From Deltaproteobacteria bacterium (lineage in GTDB: Bacteria > Desulfobacterota > DSM-4660 > Desulfatiglandales > HGW-15), in contig JAGVAP010000117.1 in the NCBI GenBank assembly GCA_020060215.1, positions 1 to 19,119 on the forward strand: 19,119 bases of DNA, in the 5' to 3' direction. The position numbers were made by a program, and so were the translations under genes. This document shows, piece after piece, positions 13,447-19,119 of the stretch (positions within the stretch are counted from its first letter, which is position 1; every line of letters begins with the position of its first letter). The notes beneath the pieces are model-generated. The model searched no databases. It worked only from the letters and a program-made list of their open reading frames with translations, and was not told the origin of the DNA.

Positions 13447-13497
13447 ATGTACAAGGAGAAATTTAAAATGAAAAATGATCAATGGTCCATGACCAAC
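13447..13497. repeat. A-rich repeat overlapping the hldA stop codon
   Basis: The stretch AAATTTAAAATGAAAAATGA followed by TCAATGGTCCATGACCAA is AT-rich, unlike the GC-rich flanks, and resembles the ATTGGTCATTTTTCAT-type interspersed repeats I recall from related genomes (unverified). The hldA stop codon (13479-13481) and its last few codons lie inside it. Confidence 0.5.
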
Positions 13498-14513
13498 GAA
13501 GATGAGGATCGGACGGTCTTCCTGAGCTCCTCGGCCGTGACGGTGGAGGTTCCCACCTCCCCCACGACGATCCCGGCCGCCATGTTGGAGATGATCGCCG
13601 CGGATTTCAGATCCATTCCCGAGGCCAGCCCGAGGCAGAAGGTGCTGACCACCGTGTCCCCGGCCCCGGTCACATCGAAGACTTTGCGGGCCACGGTGGG
13701 GATATGGCTGATCTCGCCCCCGTTCTCGAACAGGGTCATGCCGTCCTTGCCCTGGGTAATGAGGACCGACCGGCACCTGAGTTCGTCGAGCATCTGTCTT
13801 CCGGCCTTGATCAGGCTCTTTTCGTCGACAATGCGGAAGCCGCAAAAGGCTCCGGCTTCGTGGTGATTGGGGGTGATGACATCCACTCCCCGGTAATACT
13901 CGAAGTTGCCGGTCTTGGGATCCACGGCCATCACCACTCCCCGCCTGCGGAGCAGGGATCTCAGCCCCTTCATCAGGCCGCTCGAGACGACACCCTTTCC
14001 ATAGTCGCTGATCAGGACCGCATCGATCTTCTCACAGCAGCTCTCGACGAACTCCAGAAGCCGTTTTGCCGTATCCGGCCGGATATCTGTACAGCTTTCG
14101 CGGTCAAACCGGACGACCTGCTGATTGTGTGCGACAATGCGGGTCTTGATCGTGGTCGGCCGGCCGGGTTCGCAAAGGATCCCACGGACGGGAAATCCGA
14201 GGTTCCTGATCCTCTCCTCGATCTCCCTGGCCGTCTCGTCTCCGCCCGTGATCCCGCAAAGGACCGCTTTTCCGCCGAGGGACGCAATGTTCTGGACCAC
14301 GTTGGCCGCCCCCCCCAGCATCTTGGTCTCTTCCCTTACCTCCACCACGGGAACGGGCGCCTCCGGAGAGATACGGTTGACATCCCCCCAGATGTATTCG
14401 TCCAGGATGATGTCGCCGATCACCATGATGGTGCATCCCGGGAACTTGTTGATGAATCCGATCAACTCGTGTGGATTGTACTTGGAACCGATCTCACGTA
14501 TGATTCTCGACAT
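13479..14513 (-). CDS. hldA: D-glycero-beta-D-manno-heptose-7-phosphate kinase
   Basis: HldA (RfaE1) phosphorylates D-glycero-D-manno-heptose 7-phosphate at C1 for the ADP-heptose pathway that feeds the lipopolysaccharide inner core. The 344-residue PfkB/ribokinase-family protein has IMVIGDIILDEYIWGDVNRISPEAP-type N-terminal residues (29-53), MLGGAANVVQNIASLG (65-80), SDYGKGV (169-175), the VDPKTGNFEYYRG segment and the catalytic VTGAGDT motif (281-287, Asp286). There is no fused nucleotidyltransferase domain, so a separate HldC/RfaE2 is needed and is not in this window. GGAAGAGG precedes the ATG. It heads the minus-strand operon. The tail SSSSLVMDH appears to come from a repeat. I saw no convincing promoter in the divergent 14514-14795 gap. 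Confidence 0.93.
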   Translation of the reverse strand: MSRIIREIGSKYNPHELIGFINKFPGCTIMVIGDIILDEYIWGDVNRISPEAPVPVVEVREETKMLGGAANVVQNIASLGGKAVLCGITGGDETAREIEERIRNLGFPVRGILCEPGRPTTIKTRIVAHNQQVVRFDRESCTDIRPDTAKRLLEFVESCCEKIDAVLISDYGKGVVSSGLMKGLRSLLRRRGVVMAVDPKTGNFEYYRGVDVITPNHHEAGAFCGFRIVDEKSLIKAGRQMLDELRCRSVLITQGKDGMTLFENGGEISHIPTVARKVFDVTGAGDTVVSTFCLGLASGMDLKSAAIISNMAAGIVVGEVGTSTVTAEELRKTVRSSSSLVMDH

Positions 14514-14795
14514 CGTCCTCTTCCGGCAGGTACTGACAGGTAAAAACCCGACCCTGGAGGGGCCGGCTTTCCCGCACCCCTCAGGGGTGAAGTTTATGGC
14601 GCCGACTTCCAGTTTTCCACGACGCGCCTTCCCGGCTGAACCATCGTCTCTCGACCTGGTCCAGAGGGGCCAAGGTTTCGAGGTTACTTAACATCATGCC
14701 CTTGGATTGTCCATAGAAATGAATATCGAACGAGCGATGCCGGCACAGCCTGCTATGCGGGAGCCCCGGGTTGCCCCGGCGAAAGAGGTGCACAC
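14514..14795. other. Divergent intergenic region without recognised gene
   Basis: The 282 bases between hldA and the EamA gene hold no credible ORF. They contain a small palindrome CACCCC-TCA-GGGGTG (14575-14589) within the presumed hldA leader and G/C-rich stretches near 14760-14785. Promoters for both genes should lie here, but no -35/-10 pair is better than weak. Confidence 0.5.
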
Positions 14796-15659
14796 GTGAT
14801 CTGGTTTCCCCTCGCCCTTGTCGCGGCGATGAGCAGTGCCACGAACGACGTCCTGTCCAAGCGCTTTTTCGGCCACCTCTCCCCCTATGAGATGGGTCTT
14901 ATCCGCCTCTTATACGCCTTCCCTTACCTCCTCGTCGCGCTGTTCCTGATCCCCTGGCCCCTGCTGGACGGGGTCTTCTGGAGCTGCCTGGCGGTGGGCC
15001 TGCCCCTGGAGGCAGCGGCCTTCATCACGTACATGAAGGCGATCAAGACAAGCCCCCTCTCCCTCACGCTCCCTTTTCTGGCGTTCACGCCGGTATTCAC
15101 CATCTTCACCGGGTACTTTTTGCTTGGAGAGACCCTCAGTGCAAACGGTATGCTGGGAATCTTCCTGATCCTCATCGGCTCCTTTACCCTGCATTTCTCT
15201 CTTTTCAGGAAGGCCTGGCTTGCTCCTTTGAAGGCCATCGCCGGGGAGCGCGGCTCCATGCTGATGCTCCTGACCGCGTTCCTCTACTCCTTGACCTCCA
15301 CACTGGGCAAGCTGGCCATTCAGCATTCCAGCCAGCCTTTCTTCGCAGCGACCTATTTCCTGGCCTTTTTCCTACTGGTTTCGTCGCTCTATCCTTTCCT
15401 CGGAAAGGGAACCGGCCGCCTGGCCGAAAGGCCGTTCGCAGGGGTGCTGGCCGGGTCGATCTTCGCGCTGATGATATTCACCCACACGCTGGCCATATCG
15501 ATGGTGGAGGCCGCCTATATGCTCTCCGTCAAGAGGAGCAGTGTGGTCTTCGGCGTGGTCATGGGAGCCCTCTTTTTCAAGGAAGAAAAGGTGGCGGAAC
15601 GGTTCCTGGGTTCGCTGATCATGCTCTCCGGGGTCTGCCTGATCGGCGTCTGGGGGTAG
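14796..15659 (+). CDS. EamA/DMT family transporter
   Basis: A 287-residue membrane protein with about ten predicted transmembrane helices in two five-helix halves, the drug/metabolite transporter (EamA) layout. Helices fall near 3-21, 34-56, 62-80, 90-110, 116-135, 152-172, 184-203, 217-237, 244-262 and 267-286. The helix-4 region PLSLTLPFLAFTPVFTIFTG followed by LLGETLSANGMLGI, and its counterpart VKRSSVVFGVVMGALFFKEE, are the paired EamA motifs. Such proteins export metabolites or exchange small solutes across the inner membrane; the substrate is unknown. The start is GTG with AAAGAGGTG upstream at good spacing. Length is typical. It is divergent from hldA, and the gap to trkA (411 bases) argues against co-transcription. 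Confidence 0.9.
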   Translation: MIWFPLALVAAMSSATNDVLSKRFFGHLSPYEMGLIRLLYAFPYLLVALFLIPWPLLDGVFWSCLAVGLPLEAAAFITYMKAIKTSPLSLTLPFLAFTPVFTIFTGYFLLGETLSANGMLGIFLILIGSFTLHFSLFRKAWLAPLKAIAGERGSMLMLLTAFLYSLTSTLGKLAIQHSSQPFFAATYFLAFFLLVSSLYPFLGKGTGRLAERPFAGVLAGSIFALMIFTHTLAISMVEAAYMLSVKRSSVVFGVVMGALFFKEEKVAERFLGSLIMLSGVCLIGVWG

Positions 15660-15693
15660 CAAGGATCCGGGGCCTTATATGAAACTTCAGAAC

Positions 15694-15722
15694 TTTGACA
15701 GGATAACAGGATCAACAAGATT
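15694..15722. repeat. Short repeat of the TTTGACAGGATAACAGGAT type
   Basis: TTTGACAGGATAACAGGATC followed by AACAAGATT has internal ACAGGAT doublets. I recall near-identical strings (reverse form AATCTTGTTAATCCTGT...) scattered through many environmental genomes; this is memory, not a search. The surrounding 15660-15800 segment otherwise shows only a CTGGCC-GTA-GGCCAG hairpin (15766-15780). Confidence 0.55.
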
Positions 15723-15800
15723 GTAAGTAAGCTTCTTCAAGGCCAAAGTTTCTCCATTGATCAGACTGGCCGTAGGCCAGAGGCCGCGGTTGTATGAAAA

Positions 15801-15962
15801 TTCGTCAGGTTAGAGGTTTCAGGTTTCAGTGTTCAGGTGTCAGGAAATCGATGGATGACCGGGCTGACACCCGAAACCTGACACCTGACACCCTGTGGAG
15901 TTTCCTCCGTGATCAATCTCGACGCCTCATCGGCAAGCGGCGTCCGCTCAACCTCCCGGCCA
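15801..15962. repeat. Dispersed ~150-bp element, copy B
   Basis: It matches copy A (10125-10275) from TTCGTCA at the left to the AACCTCCCGGCC end at the right. Copy B keeps an extra GACACCTGACAC stretch that copy A lacks. The left half is an imperfect inverted repeat (GGTGTCAGG against CCTGACACC). Both copies lie in the same orientation. With the shorter repeat at 15694 it accounts for most of the 411-base gap before trkA. Confidence 0.85.
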
Positions 15963-15964
15963 TG

Positions 15965-15991
15965 TTGACTTTCTTGTCCCCGTACTATAAG
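15965..15991 (+). promoter_or_regulatory. Possible promoter for trkA-trkH
   Basis: TTGACT (5 of 6, 15965-15970) and TATAAG (5 of 6, 15986-15991) are both good boxes, but the spacer is only 15 bases, shorter than the usual 16-18. The predicted start near 15998 leaves a leader of about 70 bases. It sits immediately after repeat copy B. Confidence 0.45.
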
Positions 15992-16008
15992 TAACTGAAG
16001 ATTGTCGG

Positions 16009-16055
16009 GCCGCGGGATCCTAAGTCGATCCCGCCCCTGGCCGCCAGACCCGCGG
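16009..16055 (+). promoter_or_regulatory. trkA leader with two mutually exclusive hairpins
   Basis: Stem 1: GCGGGATC (16012-16019) with GATCCCGC (16027-16034), loop of 7. Stem 2: CCGCGGG (16010-16016) with CCCGCGG (16049-16055). They share bases 16012-16016, so only one can form at a time. The ribosome site at 16059 begins four bases after stem 2. I could not match this to a known riboswitch. Confidence 0.45.
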
Positions 16056-16058
16056 TTT

Positions 16059-16065
16059 GGAGAAG
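16059..16065 (+). promoter_or_regulatory. Ribosome binding site that fixes the TTG start of trkA
   Basis: GGAGAAG lies eight bases (counting from GGAG) before TTG at 16071, whose codons begin the NAD-binding fold (KIIIVGAGEVG). The upstream in-frame TTG at 16004 region lacks such a site and falls in the leader hairpins. Confidence 0.75.
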
Positions 16066-16070
16066 ACAAA

Positions 16071-17429
16071 TTGAAGATCATTATCGTCGGTGCTGGGGAA
16101 GTAGGTTTCCATATCGCTCAAAAGCTAGCGGAAGAGAACCAGGAAGTCGTCTTGATCGACAAGGAGTATGAAAAGATCAAGAGACTCACCGAGGAACTCG
16201 ACGTCCAGGCCATTCTGGGGTCCGGGACCAGCCCCGGGATGCTGAAGACGGCCGGCATCCACAACGCGGATATGCTGGTAGCCGCTACGGACAGCGATGA
16301 GGTCAACCTGATCGCCTGCCTGCTGGCCCGCCACCTCAACCGCTACATCCTCAAGGTCGCAAGGGTCCGCAACCCGGAGTACCTCAAAGAGCAGGACCTG
16401 TTCAGCGGCGATCTCCTGGCCGTGGACGAGATCATCAATCCGGTTTCGGTCATGGTGGAGACCGTACGAAATCTGATGACCGTCCCGGGCGCCACGGATG
16501 TGATCAATTTCGTCGGCGGGAGGGTAAAGCTGATCGGGGTGACCATAAAGCCCGGGTCCCTTTTCGCCGGCCGCCAGCTTCTCTCCTTCAGGGGATTGGA
16601 GGAGAAGCTGCTGATAGGAGCCATTATTCGAGGGGATCAGGTCTTCATCCCTCACGGACAGGATGTCATCCAGGCCAACGATCTCATCTATCTCGTCACC
16701 CGGGCGGACGAAATCCAGCAAAGCATGAGTCTTCTGGGGTTCGAGGAAAAGGAGATCCGAAGGGTCATGATCATAGGGGCCGGGCAGACCGGCGCGGCCC
16801 TTGCCTCGGCCCTGGACAGCACCAGACTGCACGTCAAGATCATCGACAAAGATCCGCAGCGATGCGCGGTTCTGGCCGACAGCCTGGAGAAGGTCATCGT
16901 CATCAACGGGGATGGAACGGACCGGAACCTCCTTCAGGAAGAGAACATCGCGGACACCGACTTCATGGTCTCCATCACAGGCGATGAGGAGAGCAATGTC
17001 CTCATTTCCTTGCTTGGGAAGGGACTCGGCGCGAAAAAGTGCATCACCCGCGTCAACAAGCTGAGCTATGTCCCCCTGGTCTCTGCCATCGGCATCGATA
17101 CGGTCGTCAGTTCCCGGTTGTCGGCCATCAGGGCCATCCTCCAGTATATCCGCAAGGGAAAGGTGATCTCCGTCGCCCCCCTCAAGGGCGAGCATGCCGA
17201 GGCCATCGAGGCGGAGGCCCTGGAGACATCGGATGTGGTCAATCTCCCCCTGTCCAAGGTGAAGTTCCCCAAGGGGGCCATCGTGGGGGCCGTCGTCCGG
17301 GGGGAAGAGATCATCATCCCCCGCGGGGATACGATCATCCTTCCCAAGGACCGCCTGATCATCTTTGCGCTGCAGAAGGTGGTCCCCAAGATCGAGAAGC
17401 TCCTCACCGTGAAGCTGGATTACTTCTGA
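16071..17429 (+). CDS. trkA: Trk potassium uptake system regulatory subunit TrkA
   Basis: TrkA is the cytoplasmic nucleotide-binding gating ring of the Trk K+ uptake system. The 452-residue protein has two RCK modules: RCK-N1 (about 1-125) with IIIVGAGEVG (3-12) and VVLIDKE (26-32), RCK-C1 (about 145-215), RCK-N2 (about 231-350) with VMIIGAGQTGAALA (232-245) and VKIIDKDPQR (255-264), and RCK-C2 (about 370-450) ending IFALQK and a lysine-rich helix. Both GxGxxG sites are intact, so NAD(H) or ATP/ADP binding is expected. Start is TTG. The TGA stop overlaps the trkH ATG by one base (TGATG), so the two are translationally coupled. Confidence 0.95.
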   Translation: MKIIIVGAGEVGFHIAQKLAEENQEVVLIDKEYEKIKRLTEELDVQAILGSGTSPGMLKTAGIHNADMLVAATDSDEVNLIACLLARHLNRYILKVARVRNPEYLKEQDLFSGDLLAVDEIINPVSVMVETVRNLMTVPGATDVINFVGGRVKLIGVTIKPGSLFAGRQLLSFRGLEEKLLIGAIIRGDQVFIPHGQDVIQANDLIYLVTRADEIQQSMSLLGFEEKEIRRVMIIGAGQTGAALASALDSTRLHVKIIDKDPQRCAVLADSLEKVIVINGDGTDRNLLQEENIADTDFMVSITGDEESNVLISLLGKGLGAKKCITRVNKLSYVPLVSAIGIDTVVSSRLSAIRAILQYIRKGKVISVAPLKGEHAEAIEAEALETSDVVNLPLSKVKFPKGAIVGAVVRGEEIIIPRGDTIILPKDRLIIFALQKVVPKIEKLLTVKLDYF

Positions 17430-18877
17430 TGCATGCCGCCCGGATCCTCCGCTTCCTGGGTGTGCTGATCTATTTCCTGGGGGTCTCCATGGTGTTCCCC
17501 CTCCTGGTCTCCCTCTGGTACAAGGAGGAGAGTGCGGGCCCGATCTTTTATTCCATGATCATTGTCTGCTGCGCCGGGCTGCTCCTCTTTTTCGCCGCCC
17601 GGTGGGAAAAGGGCAGGGCCCTCAGCCATCGGGACGGCGTGGCCATCGTGACTTTCGGCTGGATCGCGGCAGGACTCGCAGGCGCCGTGCCTTTCATGCT
17701 TTCGGGCGCCATCCCCGATTTCACCAACGCCTGCTTTGAATCCCTCTCCGGGTTCACCACAACCGGCGCATCCATCCTTTCGGATATCGAGTCCGTCAGC
17801 CGGGGTATTCTCATGTGGAGGAGCCTTATCCAGTGGCTCGGAGGGATGGGCATCATCGTCCTGTCCATTGCCATTCTCCCTTTCCTGGGAGTCGGCGGTA
17901 TGCAGCTGTACAAGGCCGAGGTGCCGAGCCCGGTGGTGGACAAGCTCAAGCCCAGGATCTCCGACACGGCCAAGGCCCTCTGGAAGGTCTACATCCTGAT
18001 GACCATGATGGAGATCTTGCTGTTGATCGCAGGGGAAATGCCGCTATTCGAAGCGATTTGCCATACCTTTACCACCATGCCCACGGGCGGCTTTTCGCCC
18101 AAGAATGCGAGCATCGCCCATTACGGGAGTCCCTATTTCGATGCGGTCATCACCGTCTTCATGATCCTGGCTGCCATAAACTTTTCGCTTCACTACAAGT
18201 TTCTCAAAAGGGACTGGTCGGTCTTTCACAGGGACCCGGAAAGCCGCGTTTTCCTGATCGTCGTCGCCGTATTCATTCTCGCCGTAACCATCGACCTTTA
18301 CCGGACACTGCACCCCTCTCTCGGGACCGCCTTCCGGTATGCCTCCTTCCAGGTGGCCTCCATTATCAGCACTACAGGCTACTTCACCGCTGATTTTGAT
18401 CGGTGGCCGGCGTTCTCGCAGGTGGTCCTCGTCTTCTGCATGTTCCTGGGCGGCATGGCCGGCTCGACGGCCGGGGGGATCAAGACGATGCGGATCATCC
18501 TGCTCATCAAGCATGCGTACAACGAGATCTTCAGGATCATCCATCCCCATGCCGTCACCAGCCTGAAGCTGGGCGGGAAGGTCGTCCCATCCGAGGTCAT
18601 GAGCAGTATCTGGGGTTTCACGCTCCTTTACCTCTCCATCTTCGTGGTCTCCACCCTGGTCATTGCGGCCCTCGGGCTCTCCCCCTTGTCCTCTTTCACG
18701 GCTGTGGCAACATGTGTCTTCAATGTGGGGCCGGGTCTGGGCTCGGTCGGACCCACCCAGAACTTCCTGGCCGTGCCGATTGTCGGCAAGTGGATCCTGA
18801 TGTTCTGCATGCTGGTCGGGAGGCTCGAGATCTACACGGTGCTCGTGCTGATGATGCCGGAGTTCTGGCGAAAGTAG
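17429..18877 (+). CDS. trkH: Trk potassium uptake channel subunit TrkH
   Basis: A 482-residue inner-membrane protein of the TrkH/KtrB superfamily, the K+-conducting partner of TrkA. The four M1-P-M2 repeats show their filter loops: SGFTTTGAS (107-115, Gly113), FTTMPTGGFS (214-223, Gly220), ISTTGYFTADF (313-323, Gly317) and FNVGPGLGSVGP (431-442). The GGMAGSTAGGIKTMR segment (341-355) carries the conserved intramembrane-loop and Lys region that gates the pore in this family. The C-terminal helix LMFCMLVGRLEIYTVLVL is standard. The reading frame extends 390 bases upstream inside trkA, but the ATG at 17429 gives the normal TrkH N-terminus. All filter glycines are kept, so it should be functional. 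Confidence 0.97.
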   Translation: MHAARILRFLGVLIYFLGVSMVFPLLVSLWYKEESAGPIFYSMIIVCCAGLLLFFAARWEKGRALSHRDGVAIVTFGWIAAGLAGAVPFMLSGAIPDFTNACFESLSGFTTTGASILSDIESVSRGILMWRSLIQWLGGMGIIVLSIAILPFLGVGGMQLYKAEVPSPVVDKLKPRISDTAKALWKVYILMTMMEILLLIAGEMPLFEAICHTFTTMPTGGFSPKNASIAHYGSPYFDAVITVFMILAAINFSLHYKFLKRDWSVFHRDPESRVFLIVVAVFILAVTIDLYRTLHPSLGTAFRYASFQVASIISTTGYFTADFDRWPAFSQVVLVFCMFLGGMAGSTAGGIKTMRIILLIKHAYNEIFRIIHPHAVTSLKLGGKVVPSEVMSSIWGFTLLYLSIFVVSTLVIAALGLSPLSSFTAVATCVFNVGPGLGSVGPTQNFLAVPIVGKWILMFCMLVGRLEIYTVLVLMMPEFWRK

Positions 18878-19036
18878 GGAAGGGTTTCACAACGGCAATG
18901 AGACCTCCACTCGCGAGAGCCCCGATTTGCGGGACAGGCGCGCGGCCTCAGGAGACCCCTCGAAGGGGGTTCCGACCGAATGTCCAAGTTCAAAGGCCAA
19001 ACGTCATGATCGAACGGTGAGTCCTGGTGGTCTTCT

Positions 19037-19104
19037 GTAGGAGCAAGCTCCTGCTTGCGATTCTTTCAGTTCCGAGAAGATCGCAAGCAGGAGCTTGCTC
19101 CTAC
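19037..19104. repeat. Inverted pair of REP elements (BIME-like)
   Basis: GTAGGAGCAAGCTCCTGCTT then GCGA at 19037-19060 is a perfect 24-base inverted repeat of 19081-19104, with a 20-base spacer. It is the same family as the two copies at 10017 and 10048 (one C-to-T difference in the core). Such head-to-head pairs can fold into a long hairpin and may end or protect the trkH transcript. The stretch 18878-19036 shows no gene and only a weak CCCCT/AGGGG hairpin near 18956-18967. Confidence 0.85.
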
Positions 19105-19119
19105 AAGAATAGAGCTCCA

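Noticed and set aside
15695..15723. Perfect TTGACA at 15695 as a -35 box for trkA
   Set aside because: Seventeen bases on the sequence is AGATTG, not a -10 box, and the string belongs to a repeat.
15998..16070. A c-di-AMP (ydaO) riboswitch before trkA
   Set aside because: The leader is only about 70 bases, too short for that class, and I could not find its conserved core.

Overview
This window looks like chromosomal DNA from a Gram-negative, GC-rich bacterium, probably a member of Desulfobacterota (the former Deltaproteobacteria) or a close relative. That is an inference. It rests on heptose kinase HldA (lipopolysaccharide core), a secretion/pilus ATPase fused to a GAF domain, and a DUF4416-yicC-remA-gmk gene run, a combination I associate with that group. 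No rRNA, tRNA, CRISPR array, prophage gene, transposase or other obvious mobile gene is visible.

Layout from left to right. (1) Positions 1-756, minus strand: the N-terminal part of an exported fibronectin-III-type protein with 80-residue tandem repeats, cut by the window edge. (2) 1040-3256, plus: a YchF-like P-loop protein with an unusual G3 region, then argC. (3) 3528-8139, minus: a GAF-PilB/GspE ATPase followed by an exported glycoamylase-like protein. (4) 8392-9919, plus: tatD and maf, with a promoter region between pilB and tatD where both strands carry sigma70-like promoters. (5) 10263-14513, minus: hldA, DUF4416, yicC, remA, gmk and rlmB, mostly separated by 1 to 15 bases. (6) 14796-18877, plus: an EamA transporter, then trkA and trkH, which overlap by one base.

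The genes are mostly core functions: arginine synthesis, nucleotide and RNA metabolism, house-cleaning hydrolases, LPS heptose activation and potassium uptake. The surface-related genes are the FnIII protein, the pilus-type ATPase and the exported glycoamylase-like protein.

The most unusual feature is not a gene cassette. Most gaps between transcription units carry a short non-coding repeat, from several different families. These include GTAG-type REP palindromes (two in tandem, two as a perfect inverted pair), a roughly 150-base dispersed element present twice, tandem 8-mers and several inverted repeats. Some reach into genes: one appears to supply the last codons of hldA, one the ribosome binding site of maf, and one abuts the stop codon of rlmB. 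I found no convincing new multi-gene defence or metabolic system. The candidates worth following are the YchF variant, the DUF4416-yicC-remA operon, the glycoamylase-like protein and the repeat families.
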